From assembly GCA_009783775.1 (NCBI GenBank), contig WRCT01000068.1:1-8729 (forward strand): a stretch of DNA of 8,729 nt. Direction: 5' to 3'. The notes below the pieces were generated by a model. That model did no database searches. It was given only the letters and a program-made list of their open reading frames with translations, and was not told the origin of the DNA. How positions within the stretch are numbered: position 1 is the stretch's first letter; each line of letters begins with the position of its first letter. Origin of the DNA: Clostridiales bacterium (GTDB lineage: Bacteria; Bacillota; Clostridia; Christensenellales; CAG-138). A program made the translations under genes and the position numbers. Positions 1 to 5,832 of the stretch are shown here, piece after piece.

Positions 1-5
1 AGAGA

Positions 6-32
6 AAGCTCCCTACACAGGGAGCTTTTTTT
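6..32 (+). terminator. Rho-independent terminator of a plus-strand gene left of the window
   Basis: A 9-bp stem (bases 6-14 with 19-27, arms built on AGCTCCCT/AGGGAGCT) closes a 4-base loop ACAC and runs straight into a T tract at 26-32. The T tract makes this a plus-strand terminator, so a plus-strand gene or RNA probably ends just before the window. Read on the minus strand the stem is followed only by TTTCTCT, so it could act weakly for ribU as well. Confidence 0.7.
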
Positions 33-57
33 AGATTCCAGATTCCAGATTCCAGAC
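33..57. repeat. Heptamer tandem repeat (AGATTCC)3 with degenerate tail
   Basis: Three exact AGATTCC units occupy 33-39, 40-46 and 47-53, followed by AGACGCC (54-60) and AGACC, which look like decayed units. The array lies between the terminator and a GC-rich hairpin. It resembles in layout the AGTGGGC heptamer array at 5514-5548, which also precedes a GC-rich hairpin. Confidence 0.75.
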
Positions 58-65
58 GCCAGACC

Positions 66-88
66 GTAGGGGCGGGGTCAGCCCGCCC
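66..88. repeat. GC-rich hairpin repeat, diverged member of the GTAGGG..CCCGCC family
   Basis: GTAGGGGCGGGG, then TCAG, then CCCGCCC: bases 70-76 (GGGCGGG) pair with 82-88 (CCCGCCC). The start GTAGGG and the GGCGGG/CCCGCC stem match the exact repeats at 5550-5576, 5591-5617 and 7442-7468, but the loop differs. No T run follows on either strand, so it is not an obvious terminator for ribU, which ends 8 bases away. Confidence 0.5.
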
Positions 89-95
89 GCCTGAC

Positions 96-665
96 CTACT
101 CGCCCTCGCGTGCCTCAACGATCCTGCCTCCCGAAAGATCATAATTCCACAAACTCTTAAACAGGAAAATACCGATAAACGCGTTGACCGACGACTTGAT
201 CAGGTTAAACGGGACAATGACCGGCGCCAGCATACCCGCCACGACCGAACGCGGCACATTCATAAAGATCGGCGTGAATAAGAGGTTCCAAAAGATCATA
301 CTGATATTCCACGCCACCACGCCGCAGGCCAGCGCGATAATCGCGGACAACAGCGTCTTTTTGCGCCGATAGATCAAACCGGCCACCAGCACGAGCGAGC
401 CCGTGGCGAGAATGTGCATCGTTGCGCCGATGATCCCGCTGCCCGCGCTCACTGTGAACGCCTGGATCAAAGACACCGCCACGGTCATCAGCAGGCCCGG
501 GATCGGCCCGAACATAAACGTGCCGATGATGATGGGGATGTCGCCCGCGTCATATTCCAAAAACGGCGCGGCGGGGAAGATGGGGAAGCGGATAAAATAC
601 ACCAGCACCACCGAAAGCGCGCAAAGCACCCCCATCGTCACGATATTTCTTGTCGTCAGTTTCAT
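96..665 (-). CDS. ribU: ECF transporter riboflavin-binding S component RibU
   Basis: This 189-residue integral membrane protein is the substrate-binding subunit of an energy-coupling factor transporter for riboflavin; it would work with EcfA/EcfA'/EcfT encoded elsewhere. It has about five or six hydrophobic helices (roughly residues 8-26, 43-62, 74-97, 105-125, 140-168). The segment EYDAGDIPIIIGTFMFGP (37-54) and NLIKSSVNAFIG (154-165) are typical of RibU, and the length fits the family. The start is set by AGGAGGG at 674-680, nine bases before ATG at 665. The strongest functional evidence is context: its leader is an FMN riboswitch followed by an intrinsic terminator, so FMN should shut the gene off. 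It is transcribed alone from its own promoter (1025-1053). Nothing odd is seen in the protein itself. Confidence 0.93.
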   Translation of the reverse strand: MKLTTRNIVTMGVLCALSVVLVYFIRFPIFPAAPFLEYDAGDIPIIIGTFMFGPIPGLLMTVAVSLIQAFTVSAGSGIIGATMHILATGSLVLVAGLIYRRKKTLLSAIIALACGVVAWNISMIFWNLLFTPIFMNVPRSVVAGMLAPVIVPFNLIKSSVNAFIGIFLFKSLWNYDLSGGRIVEAREGE

Positions 666-680
666 AAAGTCAACCCTCCT

Positions 681-718
681 AAAAAATAATAGCCCTTTGA
701 AAAATCACTTCAAAGGGC
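681..718 (-). terminator. Terminator hairpin of the FMN riboswitch expression platform
   Basis: On the minus strand a 10-bp stem GCCCTTTGAA/TTCAAAGGGC (709-718 with 692-701) has a 7-base loop and is followed by ATTATTTTTT (681-690), then at once by the ribU Shine-Dalgarno. This is a textbook transcription-attenuation platform: FMN-bound aptamer should permit the terminator. A small hairpin ATAAC-ACG-GTTAT (722-734) sits between it and the aptamer and may take part in switching; I could not identify a convincing antiterminator strand by eye. Confidence 0.85.
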
Positions 719-734
719 CCATAACCGTGTTATG

Positions 735-1015
735 ACTTCTCTCGTCCGGACTATACCGTCGGCCACGGAATCTCACCGTATCAGCTTTCGCTCGCGGGCT
801 CATTGCTTTCGCACATCACCGCCGGTGGGGATCATACCCGCCCACAATTAAAATCTTGCTTGGATTTGCGAGGGTTTTCGTTTCCTGGCAAGGAGCAGGA
901 GTGAGACGTAGCCGGAAACCTACGTCAATCGACGGCGACACCGACAGGGAGCGAAAAACCCGCAAAGACTGCATTATTTTAATTGGGGGCGGGTATTACA
1001 ACCCCGCCCTGAAGT
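735..1015 (-). promoter_or_regulatory. FMN riboswitch (RFN element) with a very long P2 extension
   Basis: The minus strand shows the RFN signature in order: ACUUC (P1, 1011-1015), GGGCGGGG (1002-1009), CCCCACCGGCGGUGAUG (814-830), AGCCCGCGAGC, an ACGG-UGAGAUU-CCGU hairpin (P5 with its conserved loop), GGCCGACGGUAUAGUCCGGA and GAAGU (735-739) closing P1. All blocks needed for FMN binding are present and near consensus. The exception is P2: its usual short loop is replaced by a 163-nt hairpin (834-996), so the element is 281 nt long rather than the usual 110-150. Location upstream of ribU and a terminator platform supports an OFF switch responding to FMN. Confidence 0.95.
834..996. repeat. 163-nt imperfect palindrome inserted in the P2 loop of the FMN riboswitch
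   Basis: The outer arms match for 21 bases with one mismatch (834-854 and 976-996; arm core ACCCGCCCACAATTAAAAT versus the same with C for A). Further in, the arms keep matching blocks: TTTGCG, GTTTTCG, CCTG. The centre is a perfect 7-bp hairpin GACGTAG/CTACGTC (905-911 with 920-926). No open frame or transposase is present. It can be read as a large peripheral RNA extension or as a small MITE-like insertion; AT occurs at both outer edges but it is part of the palindrome, so no separate target duplication is visible. Confidence 0.8.
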
Positions 1016-1024
1016 TGTAGGACT

Positions 1025-1053
1025 ATAATACCGTCAAGCGCAGCGCTTGTCAA
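1025..1053 (-). promoter_or_regulatory. SigmaA-type promoter of the ribU riboswitch transcript
   Basis: Minus strand TTGACA (1048-1053), 17-base spacer, TATTAT (1025-1030). Transcription should start near 1018, a few bases before the P1 stem of the riboswitch. The -35 box overlaps the last codons and stop of the upstream HAAS gene (stop at 1050-1052), so the two units are packed with no terminator between them. Confidence 0.85.
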
Positions 1054-2051
1054 GCCCTGCCGTATTTGAAAGCTTTCGCCGCGACGGTGATCATATCGAC
1101 CGTCGACCCGCCGATGACAATGCCCAACAACAAGACATGAACATTGGCAAGCAACTTGGACAAAAACGCGCCGCCGTCGCCCGCAATCAACCCGCCGATC
1201 TGTGACACAAAATCGGGGTTCATAATCCCGTTGCCCGCCAGAACCACCACCGCGCAGGCAATCATCAACAGGTCGGCAATCACGGTCACAATCGCCAGTC
1301 GCTTGGTGTACTGTCCCGCAATCAGCTTGTATGCCTCCTTGCCGATTCCCAGCGCGCCCCACAAAATAATCGGCAGCCAGAGCGAGCGGATCACAGCGGT
1401 CTGAAACACAGGGACCCAGCCAACGCCCTCTACCCACGCGCCCGCGAACCACGGAAAGACCAGAAATAAAACGGTAAAGACCGTCGCCCAGATCATGCCC
1501 ATAATGGGGTCATGGCGTTTGATCCGCGCCTCATCCTTCGGCACGGCGGGCAGGCGGGAGAACATATCGCCCTCCTGCAAGGGCGCTTTCTTGCGCTCCA
1601 GAATAGCAAACACAATCGTGACAATCGAAAAGGCGGAAAGCACGCCGGAAAACGCGCCACCAACGGTCGCACCGATCGCCTTTGCGAAAAATTCCACTGT
1701 CGGCGCGGCCCCGCTCCCGTCAAAAACCAGGTTCAAAACGTTGCTCAGCAGCACCACGGCGGCCATAATGGGCAGCACAATTTTCAGCACGCGCTTGTAG
1801 ATCAGCAGATAAATCCCGCTGATCAGAGCCTGCTTTTCCTCGCCGCTGTATTTGGCGGCCAGCTCCTCGGGCGTGCCCAATTCCGTCAGCACAACGCGCA
1901 CGTCCTTTTCGGTGGGCAGCACGGCCCCGCAGCGCGTCTCGAGCATATCGCCGATCAGGCTCTCCAACTCCTTTTCCACCTCCGGCCGCGTCTTCTGCGG
2001 CAGCAACCGTACCACGGCATAGATGTAACGTTCAATCAACTCGTGCTTCAT
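1050..2051 (-). CDS. HAAS-domain multi-pass membrane protein, partner of PadR
   Basis: A 333-residue protein with a soluble helical N terminus (about 1-75) that looks like the HAAS/DUF1700-type signalling domain: ELIERYIYAVVRLLPQK is followed by an EVEKELESLIGDMLE helix and the segment LTELGTPEELAAKYSG. The rest is membrane: hydrophobic segments near 88-110, 134-152, 184-203, 217-234, 251-272 and 299-316. HAAS proteins are known to be encoded next to PadR regulators and are thought to sense or relay a membrane signal; the exact function is unknown. The start is ATG at 2051, sharing ATGA with the padR stop and preceded by GGAGGAGG (2056-2063). The frame stays open to 2183, but that extension lies inside padR and has no ribosome site. 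Translation is thus probably coupled to padR. Confidence 0.85.
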   Translation of the reverse strand: MKHELIERYIYAVVRLLPQKTRPEVEKELESLIGDMLETRCGAVLPTEKDVRVVLTELGTPEELAAKYSGEEKQALISGIYLLIYKRVLKIVLPIMAAVVLLSNVLNLVFDGSGAAPTVEFFAKAIGATVGGAFSGVLSAFSIVTIVFAILERKKAPLQEGDMFSRLPAVPKDEARIKRHDPIMGMIWATVFTVLFLVFPWFAGAWVEGVGWVPVFQTAVIRSLWLPIILWGALGIGKEAYKLIAGQYTKRLAIVTVIADLLMIACAVVVLAGNGIMNPDFVSQIGGLIAGDGGAFLSKLLANVHVLLLGIVIGGSTVDMITVAAKAFKYGRA

Positions 2052-2392
2052 TTTTCCTCCTCCAATAATGCGTTCATGCTCTCCGCGGCGGCTCGCCAAT
2101 GCTTTTTCAGCTCGGCCAAAACCTCCCGCCCAAAGGCCGTGGTCGCGTAATACTTGCGCGGCTTGGCGCCCTCTGTGTTCCACGCGCTCTCCAGCAAACC
2201 CTGGCCCTCCAGCCGCCGCAGCAGGGGATAGAGCGTGTTCGCCTCAATGGCGACTCCGGTCTGCGCCAGCTCCGCAATCAGGCTGTAACCATAGGTCGGA
2301 TCCTTGAGTTTTGCCAGCACACAAAGAATCACCGTGCCCCGTCTCAGCTCCAAAACAAACCCCGAAACAATCTCTTCCAAATGCAAACCCAT
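2048..2392 (-). CDS. PadR-family transcriptional regulator
   Basis: A 114-residue winged-helix DNA-binding protein of the short PadR subfamily. Diagnostic blocks are YGYSLIAEL (34-42), the recognition-helix/wing region NTLYPLLRRLEGQGLLES (52-69) and RKYYATTAFGREVL (79-92). It likely represses its own operon, including the HAAS membrane protein, until a ligand or membrane signal relieves it; this is inferred from the family. I place the start at ATG 2392: the promoter -10 box lies at 2418-2423 and predicts a transcript start near 2411, so upstream ATG codons at 2449 and 2419 would not be transcribed. GAGGTG directly precedes ATG, an unusually short Shine-Dalgarno spacing. The stop overlaps the next gene by ATGA. 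Confidence 0.92.
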   Translation of the reverse strand: MGLHLEEIVSGFVLELRRGTVILCVLAKLKDPTYGYSLIAELAQTGVAIEANTLYPLLRRLEGQGLLESAWNTEGAKPRKYYATTAFGREVLAELKKHWRAAAESMNALLEEEK

Positions 2393-2415
2393 CACCTCAC
2401 ACGCTATTATATTCA

Positions 2416-2443
2416 ACATTATATAGTGCGCAACACAGTATGT
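2416..2443 (-). promoter_or_regulatory. Candidate PadR operator between the -35 and -10 boxes
   Basis: An imperfect 28-base dyad spans exactly the promoter spacer: ACAT at one end, ATGT at the other and TGCGCA at the centre, with 9 of 14 half-site positions symmetric. PadR proteins often repress by binding ACAT/ATGT-type palindromes over their own promoters. Symmetry is only moderate, so this is a candidate. Confidence 0.35.
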
Positions 2444-2446
2444 CAA
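2418..2446 (-). promoter_or_regulatory. Consensus promoter of the padR-HAAS operon
   Basis: A perfect match to the housekeeping sigma consensus: TTGACA (2441-2446), 17-base spacer, TATAAT (2418-2423). A second TATAAT (2406-2411) with TTGCGC 16 bases upstream overlaps it. Such a strong promoter in front of a repressor gene is typical of a tightly autoregulated unit. Confidence 0.88.
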
Positions 2447-2477
2447 CAAAAAATAAAAACACCGCCGCAGCGGTGTT
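2446..2477 (-). terminator. Terminator of the four-gene SPFH operon
   Basis: On the minus strand AACACCGC, loop TGCG, GCGGTGTT (2470-2477 with 2458-2465) is followed by a T-rich run TTTATTTTTT. It lies about 57 bases past the stop of the last SPFH gene and abuts the -35 box of the padR promoter, separating the two units. Confidence 0.85.
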
Positions 2478-2502
2478 CGTGTGGTTTGTGTAGTTCGTGG
2501 TT
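2476..2502. repeat. Degenerate 9-bp tandem repeat, three units (TTCGTGNNN)
   Basis: TTCGTGTGG, TTTGTGTAG and TTCGTGGTT follow one another. The same three-unit layout recurs at 5885-5911 (TTCGTGCTA, TTCGCGTCA, TTCGTGGCA), so this is a dispersed intergenic motif, located here downstream of the operon end and there upstream of the operon start. Function unknown. Confidence 0.5.
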
Positions 2503-2533
2503 AAAGAGAAACCCGCCGCGGCGGCAATCCTCG

Positions 2534-3406
2534 CTACTTCGGCAGAATGAGTTGCACACCCTGCGCGACCACGTGCAGCGGAATTTTATTCGCCACCGTT
2601 CGATTGATTTCCAGTATCTCAAACAGGGCCTCGCAGACGTCCGCGTCCCGCGAGACGGTGTTCAGCATTTGTCCCACGATATTGGGGCGAATGGCCGCTG
2701 CCTTGCCGAAGTCAATAGCCGCCTCCCGCTCCGCTGTGTTCGTGATAATGCTGACCTGGTTTAAGCCCTCCTGCATGATGGCCGAGGTGACTTGCCGCAG
2801 ACGGTTTACTACCTTGTTTTGGATCTGCGCGATCATGTTCTGGTCGCGAAAATGCACCTTACGAATGTAGCAGGAACCCAGCTTATAACCCCATTCCTGT
2901 GATTTTTCCGAGACCTCCTGCCGCACGGTCCGGCTCATCATGTGCCGATTGATCATCATGCTGTCCAGAGGCAGATTGGACAGGCAACGCACCGTGGAGT
3001 TGCCCACGTTCGCGGCCAACGAGCCTCGTGGATTGGTGTTGCGGAAAATATAGGCCACGGGATCGTTGATGTACATTTCATACCAAAGCCCCATGCCCAT
3101 CGGTGCGCCCTCCTCGGAGTTGACGGGCTGGCTCCTGAGGTATTGCTGATCTAAACGCAGATCGACCTTGTACTGTTTCCCCAGCCAATGTATGAACAGC
3201 GCGCGAAACCCGAGGTCCTTCCACAAAAAGTGCAGGCCAGGCTCGCGCAATACGCCGATCACGTTTCCGAACAGCACATAGACAATAGCCTGGCGTTCGC
3301 GCACAATGGCATAGACGCCCAGCAGGCGCGCCAGCCAGCGCAGCAGAAACAAGGCAAGCATAGCGCCGAGCGCCCCAAAAACGATCAAAATCATGGTTTC
3401 AGCCAT
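2534..3406 (-). CDS. SPFH/band-7 (prohibitin-like) membrane protein, second of a pair
   Basis: A 290-residue protein with one N-terminal membrane helix (about 5-30) followed by an SPFH-type domain. VRERQAIVYVLFGNVIGVLREPGLHFLW matches the usual start of SPFH domains (conserved G-x-P-G-L-H), given here as residues around 35-62. Later parts contain VRQEVSEKSQEWGYKLGSCY and a helical C-terminal region. SPFH proteins form large membrane-bound cages or microdomain scaffolds, often as hetero-oligomers such as HflK/HflC. The start at ATG 3406 is chosen because GGGAGGTGA lies five bases upstream; it overlaps the end of the preceding SPFH gene by 8 bases, which suggests translational coupling and a fixed stoichiometry. 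The frame is open further upstream to 3469 but without a ribosome site. Substrate or partner is unknown. Confidence 0.85.
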   Translation of the reverse strand: MAETMILIVFGALGAMLALFLLRWLARLLGVYAIVRERQAIVYVLFGNVIGVLREPGLHFLWKDLGFRALFIHWLGKQYKVDLRLDQQYLRSQPVNSEEGAPMGMGLWYEMYINDPVAYIFRNTNPRGSLAANVGNSTVRCLSNLPLDSMMINRHMMSRTVRQEVSEKSQEWGYKLGSCYIRKVHFRDQNMIAQIQNKVVNRLRQVTSAIMQEGLNQVSIITNTAEREAAIDFGKAAAIRPNIVGQMLNTVSRDADVCEALFEILEINRTVANKIPLHVVAQGVQLILPK

Positions 3407-4424
3407 TGCACTCACCTCCCGCTTGCGGTATGACAAAGCCCGTTTGTATTGGTTCCCGCTTCGTTTCATAGACGGACTTGGTCTGATCGAGCAGGGCCAG
3501 TTTCGCGTTTCGGATATAGGCGGCGAGCGCGGCCACGCCCCCGTGCCGTTTCAACGCGCTCAATTCCTTCGCGAGCAGATTCAACCCCTCGGTCTCGCTC
3601 TCCGCTTTTAATGTCTCAATTTCCACCGCCCGTTTGGACTGGACGATTTTCTGGTCCGCGGCGGCTTTGGCAAGGCTGATGTCGGAAGAGACCTGGTTGT
3701 GCGCGGTGTTGATGGCGGCCAGCGCGGACTCGACCTCGAGCGGAGGGTCAATACCGGTGATCAGAGAGGCCTCCAGCACAACCCCGTAGCGCGCCTCGGA
3801 GACGGCGCATTCCGCGTCCATATGGTCGTTGAGGTCCCGCAGGTTCTTCCGCAGGTCGTTGATGGAAATGCTGTCCGCGCCCTCCATAACCTCCTGCGAG
3901 TCCGTGTCCCGCCGCGTTCCCTCAAAGTTGGCGATCCGCTCGCGCAGCACCGATACAAAATAGCCCATCACGTGCGCGATCGGCTGTTTCACGCCAAAGA
4001 GATAGGCGTAGATATTGCGCTCGGAAACACGGTAGCGGATCTGGCCGGACAACTGAATATTCAGCTGATCCTTGGTCACCGCCTCCAGAACCGTGTTGCA
4101 TTTATTGGCCTCGGGCGATTCGGGATCATAGGCCATATTGGAGGTGTTGGTGGCGACCGAAACCTTGTGCACCTTCTCCCACGGCCACTTGAAATAGGGC
4201 CCGCCGGGCGGAATCACCTGCAGCTGCGGAAAATTATAACGCTCCTTTTCATCTTCCCGCAGCGCGCCTGCTACGCCATCTCCCGCGTCGCTCAAACGCT
4301 TTGCGCGGCCAAACGCGGTCTTTACCGCGCGTTCGTTCTGATTGACCACGTAAAAACCGGTCAGCAGCACCCGAATGAACAGGTACAACAGCGCGCCAAT
4401 GGCAAACGACAACCCAATACTCAT
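3399..4424 (-). CDS. SPFH/band-7 (prohibitin-like) membrane protein, first of a pair
   Basis: A 341-residue protein: one membrane helix at about 2-24, then an SPFH domain that starts with GFYVVNQNERAVKTAFGR and continues through SVATNTSNMAYDPESPE and DQLNIQLSGQIRYRVSE, an HflK-like segment YLFGVKQPIAHVMGYFVSVL, and a long charged, Ala-rich helical part (about 230-310) likely to form the coiled coil used for cage assembly. Together with the overlapping downstream gene it forms an HflK/HflC-like pair, although the two are too diverged to give those names. I prefer ATG at 4424, eight bases after GGAAGG; a TTG at 4430 would be too close. The upstream SLOG gene ends 23 bases before. A TATAAT at 4447-4452 lacks a -35 box, so a private promoter is doubtful. 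Confidence 0.85.
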   Translation of the reverse strand: MSIGLSFAIGALLYLFIRVLLTGFYVVNQNERAVKTAFGRAKRLSDAGDGVAGALREDEKERYNFPQLQVIPPGGPYFKWPWEKVHKVSVATNTSNMAYDPESPEANKCNTVLEAVTKDQLNIQLSGQIRYRVSERNIYAYLFGVKQPIAHVMGYFVSVLRERIANFEGTRRDTDSQEVMEGADSISINDLRKNLRDLNDHMDAECAVSEARYGVVLEASLITGIDPPLEVESALAAINTAHNQVSSDISLAKAAADQKIVQSKRAVEIETLKAESETEGLNLLAKELSALKRHGGVAALAAYIRNAKLALLDQTKSVYETKREPIQTGFVIPQAGGECNG

Positions 4425-4447
4425 TCTCAATCCCTTCCTTTCTCTAA

Positions 4448-4924
4448 TTATAAGTATATAACTTCAATCCCCTTTTTCACCGCCATATTGACGGTCATCA
4501 GCGTGCCGCCGGACGGTTTGCGCAGATAGGCGATACACCGGTCCGCATGACAGACCAGCCGCTCATTGCGCGCGCGCATACAGCCCGAAAAATATTTTTC
4601 TGAGAGCACGTGCACCTGCGCTGCCTCGTCCAAAATACGGCGGTAGCGTTTCTTGTCGGCAAAGGCATAGCGGTCCGCCTGCCCCGCGTAGGGTACGATC
4701 ACCCGCAGCTCTACCAGCGGGTCGAGCGCGCGGCACTCGAGCACCGTCTCGGCCGCCAGCAAATCAAACCCGCTTGCCCCGCCGTTGAGAAAGACCGTGA
4801 ACCCCTCCGCGATCGCGTCCCGCACCGCGTGCAGCAGCGCCAGACGCAACTGAAAATACGCGGGCGTGCCCTCTTTGGGCAGCTCCCGATGGCCGGTGAA
4901 ACAGCAAGCCTTGCGCGGTGTCAT
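4448..4924 (-). CDS. SLOG-superfamily protein, YpsA/DUF1273-like
   Basis: A 158-residue single-domain Rossmann-like protein. Visible SLOG hallmarks are TGHRELP (10-16) after the first strand, the glycine-rich nucleotide-binding loop LNGGASGFDLLAAE (46-59), RVIVPYAGQADR (74-85), MRARNERLVCHADRCIAYL (116-134) and SGGTLMTVNMAVKKG (138-152). SLOG proteins bind nucleotides or nucleotide-derived ligands; YpsA of Bacillus is linked to cell division and stress, and other SLOG members act as sensors in conflict systems. The biochemical role here is unknown. The start ATG 4924 shares ATGA with the stop of the phospholipase-like gene and has GAGG six bases upstream, so it is translated from the same mRNA. 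Length and motifs are complete. Confidence 0.88.
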   Translation of the reverse strand: MTPRKACCFTGHRELPKEGTPAYFQLRLALLHAVRDAIAEGFTVFLNGGASGFDLLAAETVLECRALDPLVELRVIVPYAGQADRYAFADKKRYRRILDEAAQVHVLSEKYFSGCMRARNERLVCHADRCIAYLRKPSGGTLMTVNMAVKKGIEVIYL

Positions 4925-5826
4925 AGCGCACCTCGCTGCATACTGCGTCCCGCAAGCGCGTTCGCGATCGTGTCTCCGTCCAGGTACCGTCCGATCAGCG
5001 ACACGGCCTCTTCCGCTGCGCCGTCAAACAAGTCCTCAAACGAAGACGCACTAACCCGTTCCCGCGCCCAGGGCGGCGCCCAGGGTTTGCGGCCCATATT
5101 CAAACAATCGTCTTCATCTGCCCGCCCGGGCCACACCAAAAAGCCCGAGAGCTTGCCCTTGCCGCCAAAGGGCCATTCCAGGCAGCGCGCGAAGGCTGAC
5201 TTGCGCCCGTGCGGGTCAAAGAGCAGCTTGGCCACGGTCAAAAAGTTGCGGTAGCTGCGGGTAAATACGCCAGCGACCTTCTTGCCGCACAGGGCCGCGC
5301 TCCAGTCCGTCCACAGCGCGTCAACCGGTCCGGCCGCGGAAACGGGCGGCAGTCCGGCAAACGGATCGTCACGCTCCGAAAACCCGGGCAGCAGTCGGGA
5401 ATCGATCAAGGCCTCAAAGCGCGAATGCGCCGGACCCGTGGCCCGCGATTCGATATAGGGGTGCACCCATGCGTCCAGCGCGAAGTGGCAGAGCAGGCCG
5501 CAGATATAAGAAGAGTGGGCAGTGGGCAGTGGGCAGTGGGCAGTGAGCAGTAGGGCGGGGGCTTGCTCCCGCCGCAGTGAGGAATGGGCAGTAGGGCGGG
5601 GGCTTGCTCCCGCCGCAGTGAGGAACGAGGCCGCGTCCATATTGTGAAAGGCGTTGCCCAGCTTTTTCTCATTCCTGCGGAACAGGGGCGGGGGGAGACG
5701 GTCATAGAAAAAGACATCGGGTCCCAAACAGCCCAGCAAAAACAGGCCCTCGTCCCAATTCCGGCTCCGGTCCAACCGCGCGTTTACCCTTCGCCCCAAT
5801 TCCAAATGTGACAGTATATATGCCAT
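4921..5826 (-). CDS. Zinc-dependent phospholipase C-like protein with a repeat-derived insertion
   Basis: A 301-residue mostly helical protein resembling the zinc-dependent phospholipase C family (PF00882-like). Candidate metal ligands, numbered from ATG 5826, are H7 (YILSHLELG), D37 in LGPDVFFYDR, H61 in NAFHNMD and H114, D118 and H122 in GLLCHFALDAWVHPYIE. No signal peptide is seen, so it is probably cytoplasmic, unlike the classical exotoxins; hydrolase activity is inferred only. Between FL and YICGLLCH, residues about 70-105 are encoded by an AGTGGGC array and two copies of the GTAGGG hairpin repeat, giving a low-complexity Ala/Pro/His/Arg segment that keeps the frame. ATG 5832 is also possible, but it touches the TATAAT box, and neither ATG has a Shine-Dalgarno. 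It is the first gene of the operon and overlaps the SLOG gene by 4 bases. Confidence 0.75.
   Translation of the reverse strand: MAYILSHLELGRRVNARLDRSRNWDEGLFLLGCLGPDVFFYDRLPPPLFRRNEKKLGNAFHNMDAASFLTAAGASPRPTAHSSLRREQAPALLLTAHCPLPTAHSSYICGLLCHFALDAWVHPYIESRATGPAHSRFEALIDSRLLPGFSERDDPFAGLPPVSAAGPVDALWTDWSAALCGKKVAGVFTRSYRNFLTVAKLLFDPHGRKSAFARCLEWPFGGKGKLSGFLVWPGRADEDDCLNMGRKPWAPPWARERVSASSFEDLFDGAAEEAVSLIGRYLDGDTIANALAGRSMQRGAL
5514..5548. repeat. Heptamer tandem repeat (AGTGGGC)4 plus AGTGAGC inside a coding region
   Basis: Four exact AGTGGGC units (5514-5541) and one AGTGAGC (5542-5548), then AGTAGGG, which opens the adjacent hairpin repeat. On the coding (minus) strand it yields the TAHCPLPTAHS-type stretch of the phospholipase-like protein. 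With a 7-base unit, gain or loss of one copy would shift the frame. Confidence 0.9.
5547..5625. repeat. Two 38-bp direct copies (41-bp period) of the GTAGGG..CCCGCC hairpin repeat
   Basis: Copy one is 5547-5584 and copy two 5588-5625, identical over 38 bases, each with core hairpin GGCGGG-GGCTTGCT-CCCGCC and tail GCAGTGAGGAA. Since 41 is not a multiple of three, the same DNA is translated in two different frames, giving AAGASPRPT from copy two and RREQAPALL from copy one; both frames are open. A 27-base core is repeated exactly, inverted, at 7442-7468. Confidence 0.92.
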
Positions 5827-5832
5827 AGCCAT

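Noticed and set aside
66..91. Intrinsic terminator of ribU
   Set aside because: The hairpin is GC-rich and well placed but no T tract follows on the minus strand; it is better read as a repeat-family member.
4447..4452. Internal promoter for the SPFH genes from a TATAAT
   Set aside because: No -35 box at 15-19 bases upstream (the best TTGAAG is only 9 bases away) and no extended -10; the region is AT-rich only around the stop codon.
3699..4529. A 276-codon open frame on the plus strand over the first SPFH gene
   Set aside because: It is antisense to a well-motivated gene with overlap-coupled neighbours and shows no recognisable domain.
5514..5625. CRISPR-like array
   Set aside because: The units are directly adjacent 7- and 41-bp tandem repeats without unique spacers, and no cas gene is near.
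5092..5826. Pseudogene reading of the phospholipase-like gene because of the inserted repeats
   Set aside because: The frame remains open through the insertion, candidate metal ligands lie intact on both sides, and the stop overlaps the next start as expected for a working operon.
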